Below, in pieces: positions 1 to 18,474 of a stretch of 64,000 bases of DNA. The notes under the pieces were generated by a model. It was not told the DNA's origin and did not search any database. It saw only the letters and a list, made by a program, of their open reading frames with translations. The stretch's first letter is position 1; each line of letters starts with the position of its first letter. The position numbers were made by a program, and so were the translations under genes. The DNA is from Urechis unicinctus (taxonomy: Eukaryota; Annelida; Polychaeta; Xenopneusta; Urechidae). The DNA is taken from NCBI GenBank assembly GCA_034190875.2, contig CM067358.1, positions 40,881,014-40,945,013 on the forward strand. The letters are read 5' to 3'.

Positions 1-3703
<3,703 letters not shown>

Positions 3704-4855
3704 GATCAGTGACTCTCCCCTCATGGAGTTAACCGGTAGTGGCCCAGTATCACTATGTACCATAATGTGTTATCACCATCATCATATTCAAGTTTATTTA
3801 GAGATGATATTTGTCTGTCGCAAGATGGAGACAATAAGTCCTGATTCTCATTCTGTGAACCACATGGTGTGTGTAACACTGGTGTAGAACGCCAGACTTG
3901 AAATGTAGAACTCTTCTCACACTTTCTAGTTGATGCACTGCATATAAAAAAAATCAATGTTTTATGCCCTGGATACAATATCATTGCACAGATAATCTCA
4001 AATTACATTAAGAATGTGCAGCAACATTCTCTTCTGACTGCATGCTCTTGTTAGCAGTATCACGTGATAGATTCTGTGGTTTTTTATTGACTGGCTACAA
4101 CTACTGTTCATGTGCTGTATATATAGTTGTATGTTTCATAGAATCTGGCTAAAAAAGAATTCTCATTAAAAAATTACAGCAATGTGCTTTCGGTTTGACA
4201 GTTGTACAACCTTAGAATGTATGAAAACACAAATGTACAAATATGCTTGATCCAATATTATTTACAGTTGATGTGTTCATTGACCTTGGTATTACAACCA
4301 TCACTTTAACCCGACTGTACCCAAGAACTGTTATTTGTCGAGTTAATTTGATGAATACCATTATTTCAGTGGTCCATGCAAAGTGTCTTTGTTTTGTTAT
4401 ATGATGTACATATACCTGAATATTTTCACATTAAAATGATGTCATGTAGAGGCCTTATCTGTGTCTGGCTTATTCTCTATCAATGAAAAATAATAGGAAG
4501 GCAAGCATCTTCGTAAAGCATGCATGTGAAGTACACATCAACTGTTGATGTGAAGTTAGTTATGATCACCTCAGATAATCAGCACTGCCAAGCAGTCAAT
4601 AACGTGGATGAATCGCAGAAATTGGCATCATGCTGCGCATCGTTTTACAAATTTATGAGTAGCTGGAACATGGAGTTGTGAAAGATTAAGACGAAGCAAC
4701 AGCATCAACGCAATTATTCAATCAGGCCCACGAACTGACGGTGCCTAGGATAGTCAAAGAGCAAGGTGCTGACGTTATGAATAAGAACACCGTTATGATA
4801 TAAACATGCGATATTATTATTTGTTCAGCTCGGCCTGCTAAAAGCACTGCTCGAA
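3704..4855 (+). other. TTLL1 3' UTR and intergenic spacer
   Basis: AT-rich non-coding DNA follows the TTLL1 stop. ATTAAA-type polyadenylation signals occur at 4165-4170 and 4430-4435, and the transcript probably ends soon after the second. No other gene, RNA gene or strong repeat is visible before the KIF21 promoter. Confidence 0.5.
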
Positions 4856-5150
4856 TGACGTCACTTCCGGTAACCAATCAAATCCCATCTATTTGTGTTG
4901 AATTTTTGGTGCCGACTCTTGCAATCTGTCACTTTAACGTCAGGTTCCTTCGGATAAACATCGTTAAAGCAGATTGGATATATAACTTAGACTAGGTTAT
5001 TACTTGGATAACAATGGAGATCGTGTCATGTTATCAACTAGCGCTCTCATGAACAGTTTTGTGTGTTCGTCGCTCATCGCAGAGGCGGTCTGAATCTGAT
5101 AGAAATTGTCTGTTAGCTACTAAACAGCTAAATGATAAACCGAAGTGAAG
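4856..5150 (+). promoter_or_regulatory. KIF21 core promoter and 5' UTR
   Basis: A full CRE (TGACGTCA) at 4856-4863 runs directly into an ETS-type motif (CTTCCGG, 4864-4870) and a CCAAT box at 4874-4878. This CRE-ETS-CCAAT cluster, with no obvious TATA box, is typical of broadly expressed animal promoters. It lies about 290 bp before the KIF21 start codon, whose context (gaagATGG) is favourable. The transcription start is inferred to lie between about 4900 and 5100. Confidence 0.55.
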
Positions 5151-8100
5151 ATGGCAGATGACACAAGTGTTCGTGTTGCTTTGAGGTAAGTGCTCGTGCA
5201 TTACGAACTGTTCACTTCAGCTGCCCTGTCGTCTAGGTTTGACTGATATCGTTCTCAATTCACAAATACTGAGCGGTGTACGGACCAGTTGTGAGTTGCG
5301 GTCTGCGGTCGTCCGCAAATTCGACTCGGCTGATTTCCTTCCGATGCCGTCTCTGACTGTCGTAACTGATGCACCAACTAGTTAGTTAATATCGACCTTT
5401 CCAACGTAGACTTCAAATTACTGCATGGTCAATGTTAACATTTACAGCAGCCTTTATATCGTTAAAGTCAGTTTCAACTGTTCAACAGAAGCATTTAAAA
5501 AATATATTTATCGCAACTCATCATGGGCCTCATTACCATATAGACTAACTGTAATGGTCAGAGCAAATGCAGTGGGAATCATGTTGAGCATGGAGAGATA
5601 ACAAGGGTCACTGGGTCCACACATCATGACGTGACTGGTCTGACCTCTTGTTTGCTCTTGTTATCTACAAGCTGGACTTTATGATGATGTATGTTTCGGT
5701 CAAACTTTTGCCTCTGACACAGCTCGCTATGTCTTTATATCTTATTTCCATCATTAAAGGCATTGGAGGTAAGATACTGCCTGTCTTCCGGCCCGACAAC
5801 CAACTAAGTAGTACCTGTAAATTATATTAAGACAGCGACATGGCTCTCTGGAAATACTGTGGATGTTTCTGTCATTAAAATTCTCTTAACATTTACTTGA
5901 CACCATTGTGTGTAAACAATCAGTTACTTTTGTTGTGTATATCAATGTTTAGGATCTCTGCCATGTATGGCAATTACAACACATTGCCAGCTTTATCTAA
6001 TGCTTGACATGTGGGTCTGTGACTGATGATAGCTGTTGTGGGTTGTGTTCTGTCAAACAGGGGAGGGGGTGGGGGGTGTGACACTATAAGTCTACTTACC
6101 ATCCCCAGCCCGTCTGTTTTCTCAACTGATAAGGGCTTATCTGCCCATTTCTGCTCATAAGGTCCATGAGAGTAAGGAGCCTATCTCTACAGGTCTTTAT
6201 AGCGTGTCATTGATCATTATTTATGAGGCTTGTACAGTGATATCCATACAGAAGGACTGTTCTCTTTCATGTATGGCGGTATCACTTGTATGTGTACAGG
6301 ATGTATAGCTCCTTCAGGTGTTTGGATGGATATCTTACACCAAGCAGGCGTCACTGTGTTTAGGATCAATACACATTGAATCAACAATTAACCTGATTGT
6401 TACTGTGTGATGCAATGGAGACTGATATCATAAAAAGATATGTTATACAAGTAGGCACAAACGTTTGTTAATAAGTTGTACTGTTTACATAAAAAGCAGT
6501 CAATCTGTGGTGTTCCTTCACTAATTAACGCATGTGCCAACTGTCATTCCAGAATCAGAGTGCTGCTAACGCATGCAATATTCCATATCATACAAGAGTC
6601 AGTGTTGTGGGTGAACTATGACCCTGCCTGCTGCCTAACAGATCCGCTTCATTTCTTGAAGCATGTAAAATGTATATTTAGTCTCTCGGGCGTTTTCCAT
6701 GTAGTCTCCCGTGCGCTGGCCAAGTACATGGATATGAGATTAGAAATGCACTCACCAAACCTAGCATTCAGATCTGAGCGCCTACACTTAGGTTTTGGAA
6801 ATCTTTAACCCTACCTTCACCTTAAAGACGATAATAACAACAACCCGCTTCCCTGAGGCAGCGCTGTTGAAAAGGCCATGCATTGAAGGGACTGACCTTG
6901 CTAGTGTCTCGCAATACATGCATGACAGCTTTTATAACATATGTGACTTGTTATCGGTGTTCAATAAATCAGAGAGGGGCTAGCTCCCATGAGGACGCCC
7001 TTTTCTAAGGACCTCTCTGGCAGTGTCAACCTCCTGGGGTGTCTTCCTGCTGAGGCTCTTCCCGCGTCCTGATTTAGTTACAGAGACTACGTGAGGTTGT
7101 TAGGTGCATTTTACTGGGAGGTCCTTTTACTGCATGGGTTGTTACAGAGGTAGTGCGTGTCATTCTGACAGAGCCTATTGGTCGGAGCTTGGTGTAATAC
7201 TCCATGGTCGGAGTGATTTAATGGTAGGAGGTGGTGGAAGGCTTGCTGGCATCGGTGGCGCGTGGGTGGCAAATTGGGCGATAATTAAGAAGTGTGGAGG
7301 GAAGGAAATAGCCGGTTTGGGCACGAGATATCACCTTGAGCTATTGCTGCTCCGTTTACCCGAGAGCAGCAGCGAAGTGACTGCTTAAACTGTAGAAGTT
7401 AGATTATCTTTACCTAAGATGAGAAAAATACACTTCATCAACTTATCGATGGCAGAAAAAGCTTGCCCTACACGTTTCTTTACTTTGACTGAATTCGGAC
7501 AACTTTAACCCCAAGGGTGCGTTGGTGAAATTGGCCTTTAAGGAAATAGCGCGAGGCTGTTGTCGGTTTTAACGGGACGGGTTCATATGGGCGAGGGGCC
7601 ATCGTGAGGATGCGCTTATGGGAATAGGAACTGGCAATCTCGTCATGCTGAGTCGACGACAAATTGCATTCGTTTGTAGGAATGATTTATTAATGACTGA
7701 ATGTCTTATCGGTAACGTACGTGTCTGCCTATTCAAGTTTGTCCGTTGAAGGTAGCCAGGAGGAACCATGTTCCATAGGAGCTCGTGTCTAATAACCCCC
7801 TAGCTCCCTACCCGATTGCATATAAAGTGTTGATATATTAGCGGTTAGTGAGTAGGGGCGATTAAAGACTCGAGTGCCTTTGCTGCATTCATTATGTATT
7901 GTAAATGCCAAAGGTAGCCTACGGTTTATTAAAACAATGAATTTCGTCTCCCCGTGATTACCACATTGCAATTAAGCGGGATATATGAGAATCATCGAGA
8001 GGGATCAGAAGGATTAGAAGCTGATAAATAAACCAGTCGGGTCGAGACAGGTCGACGGTGGCATAACACTGCATCTTATGATGCGGCGTGAGCGCTGGTT

Positions 8101-11100
8101 AATCACCACGAGCCGTGTGTTCATCTGTAGACGATGTCGGCCCGCCCCGATGTGCACCCACCCGCTGAGTCATCGCCTCTAATGGGCGTGCTCATCATCC
8201 CTGGAGTGACGTCAATTAGTGGGGGGGGGGTGAGGGGGCGTCACGTGTGTACCGGACATTGTCTCCTGAGGTTGATAGTCTACTGGGATCGAAGGAGAAA
8301 TAAAGTTTTTATACTGCTTTTATGAAGCACATTGCCGCTCAATTTAGGAGGAACAATGACAAATGGTCGTTGGTTGTTCTCCATTGATTAAGCCGACTAA
8401 TGAATCGGATGTTGCCTTTTGTGGTCGCTTTTGTAAAGCCGAAACTGCTGATATTTCGCACGACTGCTCGCCCAGAGTATTTATCTATCATTACTTCATG
8501 GCCAGATGATGCGACTGCTATCTGATGTTATAATTGGTGCATAAGCTAATTCACAGATGTACGCCCATGATGAGCTTGGCCTGGGGTGTGTTTGTGGTGG
8601 GCGATGAGCTGATACCATCAGTTACGTCATTAGTCCATTCGTGGTTTGGCGCCATCGCGTTCGTGGTATATGGCGTCTACGCATCCACCGATGCACCAGA
8701 GCCTTACTTCCCCTAGCGAGCTAGCACCCTGCGCAAATCAGGAGAATGAAAGGCTCTATGCCCGTTAAAACCCACTGTTTACGCAGCGGAGACTGCATGT
8801 CTTGTTCTGTTGACATTCGTGTTGTGTCTTGGCCCGGTTCCTAACCTAAGCTTCATTGATATTATGTAACACTTACGCCTACATAAACGAAGAGATTTAT
8901 TAAGTACCGAATCCTCTCTATTAAACCATTACTTTGCTGACTGTCGCAGCCAAAACATTTTCGCTATACCCCCCCTCCTCGGGGGGGGGGGGGGGGGGGG
9001 GGAGACAGAAAACAAGCACTTCCATTGTTGTGGCTACTGTTCCCCGGACTAATGGTTCCTATTGAGAAAGAGATTGATCGTCTCCATTTAAACGGGGTTA
9101 GAGGTTACATGCAGAGCTGGGCAAACTAAGCTGTGAATGGAGCGGCGACTAGACTCGTTTTCAAAAGAGGTTGATAAGTAACTTGTGCCTCTTGTAATAC
9201 CATGTCCCACTGAGAGCGCATGACGTCACGCCCAGGTGTTATTGACCACGATGGAGTCTCGTCTGTTAATGACCATATCCAGGTGAGGGGTTTGTTGACC
9301 TACCTGGACAATATACCTACCCCTCCATGTGTGTTTAAGTCAGTAATTTAGCTGTCATATTGCTGGTGAATAGTTTGATTGAGATTGAGGAGGTAAGCCG
9401 ATGGTATCGTGGTCGATCGAAGGTTAGGGTGACCTAGAGTTGGGTTTTCACAGACAGGAAAGAAATGTTGCCTTTGTCAATAAGATATCATAGGGTGATG
9501 GAGTGAGAGAGCTGTTGCCATGAAGTGACGAAGATGGAAGAGGGGGAGGAGATTGGCAGAGGAGGAGGGGTTTGGCAGGTAGAGGGAGGAGGGGTTTGGC
9601 AGGTAGAGGGAGGAGGGGGTTTGGCAGGGTAGGAGGGGTTTGGCAAGGGGAGGAGAGGCTTGGCAGGGAGAGTCAGCAGTAATTGTAAAGTTTCGCCCCA
9701 TATTAGCTGCGCAAGATCGCTTGCGATGGCCATCTAAAGATGGCGCTTTGGCACCACGTACAGCTACCACCTTATCATGCTCGCACTCACTTACAACAAG
9801 GCACACAAGAGCACCTGTTTCAACTCGGCTAATAGCGATCCGTTTTGCACCGTCAAGTACTCACATATCAGCGACCAGTAGCCGAGTCAATAGCTGTTAA
9901 TTAAGACTTGACACCATTGTTCAGCTCTATCCCAATAACTCGCGCCAATCTGGATCCATAAATAGCAGCCGCGAGTTAAATGAAAGCGCGAGTTAGCGAT
10001 TTTGGGTCGAAAGTAGTGAACAGAGGGAACACAAGCTTGGCGCGTCATCCTCCGTTTTTTGCGGATTAAACTTGTCAGTAGGATTGCTGTACGGATAATA
10101 TTATTTTATTTATTTTTAGAGATGATAGTCGATGGGACATGCACTAATTTCATTAAGTTGTGGGCTGGTATATATACGCCCCCAGCGCCAAATGTTTTCT
10201 GACAATCCCACCTTATTCCCGTGGCGTCAACACCTCACCCAGCACCCAGGGGAGCGAGTTTTGAAAGCGCGCTATTACGGATGGCGGATGTCTATAAGAC
10301 TACCGTTTTTCAAAAAATAACTCGCTAATTTGGGCTGAAAAAGCGGGTACAATACCTGAGCGCGAGCAATGCAGATTCGCGAATAAAAGCTACACGAGTT
10401 ATCAGGTTATCGGGGCAGAGTTGTATGTATGCTGTATAATGCGCGGCTGCGATTTGGCATGCATTGTAGTAGTGTCACTCGGTAGGCTACCGGTATGGAT
10501 ATGGTTCCTCAAGTGGACCTATTTGACCATGACGTGATTGATCATACAGGTGTACCACAAAGACAGGCGTTCGAGTCTGAAAATGCCCCACCTCATTGAC
10601 GGCTTATATATCAAGACTATATATTAGCCGTTAGAGCGGTGAATCGATTTAAGACTCGGGTATCTGTGTTTGACCTGAGCCCTTTGGTCTTTGGTGGGAA
10701 GAAATATGGCCGTCAGTGAGTTGTGATTGGTTCTGTCATGGAGATAGAATTACTCTATGGTGCTATGCAGTTGTGCAGTAATGTTCCCTGCAGGTGCAGG
10801 GTGATGTGAGGTGCTGAAGGAAAGCTACAGCTTGATAGATCAACTTCCCGACAAGACCTTTAATGATGAAAGTTGTGTAAAACTCTAATAGTACACAAAA
10901 AAGTACGAATGCTGTGGTTAATGTCCGCCACTTATCATTTCCGTGTTGTTTGGACCCTGTACCAGCTCCTTATTACTGATATCCCACCCCGTGTCTCTGT
11001 ATACCGGGTACGTCTTCTCCATTACCACCCCCCCCCCCCGTGTCTCTGTATACCGGGTACGTCCTCTCCATTAACACCCCCCACCCCGTGTCTCTGTATA

Positions 11101-14100
11101 CCGGGTACGTCCTCTCCATACCCCCCCACCCCGTGTCTCTGTATACCGGGTACGTCCTCTCCATTACCACCCTCCACCCCGTGTCTCTGTATACAGGGTA
11201 CGTCCTCTCCATTAAACCCCCCACCCCGTGTCTCTGTATACAGGGTACGTCCTCTCCATTCTCCCCACCCCGTTAACACGTCCTCTCCCCACCCCGTGTC
11301 TCTGTATACAGGGTACGTCCTCTCCATTAACACCCCACCCCGTGTCTCTGTATACAGGGTACGTCCTCTCCATTAACACCCCACCCCGTGTCTCTGTATA
11401 CAGGGTACGTCCTCTCCATTAACACCCCCCACCCGTGTCCTCTGTATACAGGGTACGTCCTCTCCATTAACACCCCACCCCGTGTCTCTCTGTATACAGG
11501 GTACGTCCTCTCCATTAATACACGTCCTCTCCATTAACACCCCCGTGTCTCTGTATACTGTACGTACAGGGTCTGTATACAGGGTACGTCCTCTCCATTA
11601 ACACCCCACCCCGTGTCTCTCTGTATACAGGGTACGTCCTCTCCATTAACACCCCCCCCCCCGTGTCTCTGTATACAGGGTACGTCCTCTCCATTAACAC
11701 CCCACCCCGTGTCTCTGTATCCTCTCCATTAACAGGGTACGGGTCCTCTCTCCATTAACACCCCACCCCGTGTCTCTCTGTATACAGGGTACGTCCTCTC
11801 CATTAACACCCCCACCCCGTGTCTCTCTATATACATGGTACGTCCTCTCCATTAACACCCCACCCCGTGTCTCTGTATACAGGGTACGTCCTCTCCATTA
11901 ACACCCCCCACCCCGTGTCTGTATACTGTATACCCCCACCCGTGTCTCTGTATACGTCCTCTCCCATTAACACCCCCACCCCGTGTCTCTCTGTATACAG
12001 GGTACGTCCTCTCTCTCTGTATACACGTCCTCCCCATTAACACCCCACCCCGTGTCTCTGTATACAGGGTACGTCCTCTCCATTAACACCCCCCCACCCC
12101 GTCCCCTCTCCATTAACACCCCCACCCCGTGTCTCTCTCTGTATACAGGGTACGTCCTCTCCATTACGTCCTCTCCATTAACAGGGTACGTCCTCTCCAT
12201 TAACACCCACCCCGTGTCTTCTCTGTATACAGGGTACGTCCTCTCCATTAAACACCCCCACCCCGTGTCTCTGTATACAGGGTGCGTCCTCTCCATTAAC
12301 ACCCCCCACCCCGTGTCTCTGTATACCGGATACGTCCTCTCCATTAACACCCCCCCCCGTGTCTCTGTATACAGGGTACGTCCTCTCTATTGACACGCCA
12401 CCCCATGTCTCTCTGTATACCGGGTACGTCCTCTCCATTAACACGCCACCCCATGTCTCTCTGTATACACCTCCATTAACACGCCACCCCGTGTCTCTCT
12501 GTATACAGGGTACGTCCTCTTTATAGACACTCCACCCCTTGTCTCTGTATACAGGGTACGTCCTCTCTATTGACACTCCACTCCATGTCTCTTTGTTTAC
12601 AGGGTACGTCCTCAGAGCGCCAAGGAGAAGCTCGACCTGTGTCAGGTGTGTACGGTCGTGTCACGTGACGAGCCTCAAGTATGGTTAGGCAAGGACAAGG
12701 CTTTCACCTATGATCACGTGTTCGATCTGGATAGTGTCCAGGACAACATTTATGATGCGTGCTCCAAACCACTCATCGAAGGGTACGTCCACTCCCTAAC
12801 ATGTTCTTGTGGCGTTTAAGTCATGTTTTAATGACCTTTAGCCTAAGCTTTGTTAATAATATTCTCAAATTAACAAATCAATTTTTAAATATAGGATGTT
12901 TGCTTTACGTGCAGGTGTTTCGAAGGATACAACGCTACCATATTTGCCTATGGACAGGTAATATACATATATCGTATAACTTATGTCATGTTGTATTGAT
13001 TGTATTAACTTGATGCGCATGTTTTACAACACCACATCCCCAAGGCAGATTTCATTTCGGTACACCTTAGCTACATCCATGTACAACTGATCAAATTCGG
13101 CCCTGGACGTCCGAGCATCCCACCTCGTGACATAATGTTACAACCTGTCCCCCCCCCCCCCATCCCTCTCCTACCGGTAGTATTGAGCGGCTGTTGATTT
13201 GGGAGGAGACTATATATATCGGGCTTGTTCCACTACAGGGGGTTACATTTTATTTGGTAGAGGGCGTATATGATATGATTCTATTCTGATCGATGCTCGA
13301 TTCTGTGTGGGGCGTGCGAGGGAACCAGTGTGTATGGTATTGTGGACAGACTGGAGTATGTTTATGCCAGTAACTAGCTGTCAGGCTTGGCTATATAACG
13401 CGGAAACACGCAGTAGTAGTTGTGGTGGGATACGGAATTAATTCTCACATGGGGCTTTAGATAGATTTAAGGTGGCTAAAATCGGGTTGTCACGATGGAA
13501 CTATGAATGGTTATCCAGTTTCATCCGTATGGTATCTGGGTAATGTAATAGCCTCAAGCGTACTTCTGTTTAGTTAACGCTGACAACTCGACGCTGGTTC
13601 CTCTAATAGATGTAGATCATCTGATAGGCTGCTTCCTGGATGACTGTTTCTTTGCATTGACCTATAAATCCCATTGTTTCGCTGGTTGCTAGCGCCTGTA
13701 GATTGTATTCTTTTGTACGGCTCTGTATTGATGGTGCTGTTCCACTTTATCGGTCTGTTTGCTGAGGGCTATGTCTTTCACAGACTAGCTGTTCCCCAAT
13801 TTTGTAATTTCCTGGGCTACCTGTTCCCCCATCTCGTTGTTCCCTAATCTAGCTGTCTCGTCGTTTTCTGGACTAGCTGTTTCTCAGACTAGTTTTCCCC
13901 TTATTTGATGTTTCTAGTCCTCAGTTTGACTTTTGTTTTGGTGACTGGTTCCTTAGCCTGCCTGTTATTCTGCTGACTGGTTCCCCTATTATCCCATTAT
14001 TCTGCTGAACATTTTATCAGCCTTCCCGTTATTCTGCTGACCAGTTTATCAGCCTTCCTGTTATTCTGCTGAAAGGTTTATCAGCCTTCCCGTTATTCTG

Positions 14101-17100
14101 CTGACAGGTTTATCAGCCTTCCTGTTATTCTGCTGACAGGTTTATCAGCCTTCCTGTTATTCTGCTGACAGGTTTATTAGTCTTCCCGTTATTCTGCTGA
14201 CCAGTTTATCAGCCTTCCTGTTATTCTGCTGACAGGTTTATTAGTCTTCCCGTTATTCTGCTGACCAGTTAATCAGCCTTCCCGTTATTCTGCTGACCAG
14301 TTTATCAGCCTTCCTGTTATTCTGCTGACAGGTTTATTAGTCTTCCCGTTATTCTGCTGACCAGTTTATCAGCCTTCCCGTTATTCTGCTGACAGGTTTA
14401 TTTCCTGTCTTCCCGTTATTCTGCTGACCAGGTTTATCAGCCTTCCTGTTAGTTTATCAGCCTTCCTGTTATTCTGCTGACAGGTTTATTAGTCTTCCCG
14501 TTATTCTGCTGACCAGTTTATCAGCCTTCCTGTTATTCTGCTGACAGGTTTATCAGCCTTCCTGTTATTCTGCTGACAGGTTTATCAGCTTTCCCGTTAT
14601 TCTGCTGCCAGGTTTATCAGCCTTCCTGTTATTCTGCTGCCAGGTTTATCAGCCTTCCTGTTTTTCTGCTGCCAAGTTTATCAGCCTTCCTGTTATTCTG
14701 CTGCCAGGTTTATCAGCCTTCCCGTTATTCTGCTGACCAGTTTATCAGCCTTCCTGTTATTCTGCTGACAGGTTTATCAGCCTTCCCGTCATTCTGGTGA
14801 CTTGTTTCCCCGCCTTCCCGTCATTCTGATGACAGGTTTCCCCGCCTTTCTGTTATTCTTCTCGCTGGTCCCCACCACCCACTGGTCGCTCAGTCTCCCT
14901 TGTCGGTCGCTTGTGTCGTCTGCTTCTTCTGTGTTCTCGTTGCTGGGTTCTCTGGGTGTGCTGCCAGGGTACTGCCCCTCTCATTCCGCTCAGTCCACAT
15001 GACCTGTTCACTCAGCTGTTCCCTAGACGCCCTACACGATTCATCCTAACACCGGATCATCGGGCTTAACTTCAAGTCTATTGTCAACAGTCCACCGGGA
15101 TTTATTTCCAATCTTGTTTCACTTGACAACATTGTCACGGACTAACCCGGTTACTAGTGATAATGTCACCAGTCCTTGGCTATTCATGTGCATAACCTCG
15201 TCCCAGTGTGTAGGGGTCTTCAGATAGAGCGCTATGGGAACTGGGGTAATATGCACTGACTGTCAGTCTTGACGTAAAATGGCGTATGTTTTATTGCTAA
15301 CCTGATGACAAGTTGTATAATGGGGTTTTGTGTGTTGTATATGTTAGTATTAGCATGGGGTTGCACTTAGTCCACGGCAGCAGGCGCAGGGATATGCATC
15401 GCAGGGTTGGTTGGTGCACCTGTACCGGCCGTTGGTATATGCAACAGAACATATGTATATAGGAGCTTGCCATCCTTATGATACAAACCTGTGGTTGCAC
15501 TTAGTTCCAGTCGGAATTGTACGACCACTTGATTAGCTGGAATTGGGTTAGTTTTGTGCGTGCTTGCATCGGTTGACTTGTTATAGAGATGTTCCTGGAT
15601 TAGGCGTGTCCACGCTTGGAAGAGCGGTGTATGTGTGATGTGTGATGTAATCCGGATTGATCCGGTCTAAGTGGGCCAGATCAACATTGGCACTTGGAGA
15701 AATGTCTATATACACGTGCGATGTGTTTATAAACATTTATCTTCGCAATCATTGTCTTTCAATAGATACTATATAGGTTAAGGTCGCTTGTCTGTGTATT
15801 TGCGGGGACGAGTGTATGTATGTATGACGTCGCGTAGCGTCCCATCAAACTTCTCCGTTAGCGACCACTGTTTGTGTGTGTGTATCCATGGGGTAATGTG
15901 TGTCACTTAATAACTCCACGTTTTAATCTAATAGCTCTCAATACGTACTTGACCGGACAGTCTACACTAGTAAATATTGATTTGAAACCACTTATAACAC
16001 ATGTGTGCTATAATGTTCAGTAGTACTGTACTCTATGTGCCATACCGTGGACGAACTGCCAAGACCAACGACGGACCACGCTGCTCGAGGCTCGTTAGTC
16101 AGCCTAGCTCGGGGTAAAACATACAACTGGCGCGAGTCATCTCGGTGGCGCCAGGTCTTCTACGCCCTATATACGCCACCTATTGTTATGGCATGACATG
16201 GTGCACTCATCACTGGTTTATGTAACACCCTGTGTTGTGAGGAAGGTATGCCGTGTAGATGCTCGGCCAGTATGAGGTGTGATGATTCATACACAATCTT
16301 AACGCTATTCTGTCTCGTCCATAGACTACGTGAACGAGCAAAACGGAAGTCCGTGGACGGAATATCAGTCAACATCCGATGAAGCAGCAACCTTGTTGAT
16401 TAAGGCGTTAAGCAGTCTATGAACACTATATGACATTCACTTTAAAGTATCCCGCGCTAAGTACGCTAAGTGCCGGACCCCCTAAGGACACAACCTCTCC
16501 CCAGTGTGGGCCACTTATCTGATCATTGCTTCTCCGGGTTATTGACTGAGTTACGGCCAGTCACTATTAGTATCGATATGGAGCAGTATGGTGTAGTATC
16601 GAGTGAGTGATGAGGTCGACTGACTGGTGATTACGTGTGGACGGTGTGTAACCAGGTGTGTAACCAGGTGTGTAGGACCAGCTCAGAGCGGTCAGCTGCT
16701 ATCGATGAGTCAGGTGGGACAGACGCGTACACCGGTCTTACGGTGGCATGTTGATTGCTACTACGTTCTGTCCGTGAGCGATTGTTTTCTCTCTTGAAGG
16801 CAGGTCGCCATGTGTGATGTAGTTGACCCATTACGTGGACCCAGTGGAGCTGCCAAGTTGGTTAGCGCCAGTTTCCAGCTGACGTCACGTACGTTATAAC
16901 GGTGTAGTAGTAACTTGGCGCGATCCACTGACATGCTGCATTGCTCATGCAGTAGCTATGTACGGCTGTGCAATGTGCTCGCTTCCACTGCCCCGGGCCC
17001 CCGTCATCAGCCATCCCCTGCCCCTCCCTCAGCCGAAGCCCCTGCCCCTCCCTCTCCTTCACCATCATCTGCCTTATGACGTGACTTGAGTAATTAACCG

Positions 17101-18432
17101 CTGTTGTCTACATGCAATTATGGCAGGCAGTATGCTGATCCGTGCATGGTCGCCCTGACCTACATTGACATCACATCACTGACGGCCCTGACCAACATTG
17201 ACATCACGTCACTGACGGCCCTGACCTACATTGACATCACGTCACTGACGGCCCTGTCTTACATTGACATCACATCACTGACGGCCCTGCATAACATTGA
17301 CAACACATCACTTACGGCCCTGACCTACATTGACATCACGTCACTGACGGCCCTGACCTACATTGACATCACATCACTAACGGCCCTGACCTACATTGAC
17401 ATCACGTCACTGACGGCCCTGACCTACATTGACATCACATCACTGACGTCCCTGACCTACATTCACATCACGTCACTGACGGCCCTGACCTACATTGACA
17501 TCACGTCACTGACGGCCCTGACCTACATTGACATCACATCACTGACGGCCCTGACCAACATTGACATCACGTCACTGACGGCCCTGACCTACATTGACAT
17601 CACATCACTGATGGCCCTGACTTACATTGACATCGCGTCACTGACGGCCCTGATTAACATTGACATCACATCACTGACGGCCCTGCCTTACATTGACATC
17701 GCGTCACTGACGGCCCTGTCTTACATTGACATCACATCACTGACGGCCCTGCCTTACATTGACATCGCGTCACGTCACTGGGATCCCTTTGAGCACGCCT
17801 GACCACCAGGTTACCTGTGCCTGGACGGCCGCTACAATGCGCTTATATATGCCCTCCATTGTTCACGACCCTGATCCAGCTGATAGCTCACAGCTGCTGT
17901 GTGCTAGCCTCGTCTGACCTCTGTATTGACCAGACTGTCTCAGATCCCAGGCTCGCTACATCTCATCACACGTTGGCTAAATGTGTACGCTTGATATCTG
18001 GCTTGCCGCCGTGTGTAGATGACGCCACTGCGCTGCTCTACAACTACGTGTCTTCGGTGGGGGGCCGACCTGTATATAGCTCGTTAGATGAAGTGCCGTT
18101 GTCATGTGCTTATAATCCAAGGTTTTATGGTAGCTGCCTCTTGACTATGTACTTGTGGTGAAGGGCTCTGCCTCCTATGGGGGCTGGTCCTTGTCTCCAG
18201 TGATAATGGCTTGTCACTCAGAACCCTCTCCTTATTCCTTATGCACAGGCTCGCTTTCTCACTCACTCACACTCACTCACTCACTCACTCTCACTCACTC
18301 ACTCACTCACTCACCCTCTCTCTCACACACTCATCACTCACTCACCCTCTCTCTCACACACTCATCACTCACTCAGTCACTCATCACTCTCATCACTCAC
18401 TCTCGCTCACTCACTCATCACTCTCTCACTCA

Positions 18433-18474
<42 letters not shown>

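Noticed and set aside
10560..10590. GTTCGAGTC resembling a tRNA B box
   Set aside because: No matching A box or cloverleaf arms at the right spacing.
10873..12576. Open frames on both strands repeating SLYTGYVLS or [12 protein letters not shown]
   Set aside because: Translations of the 46-bp array; no independent coding signal.
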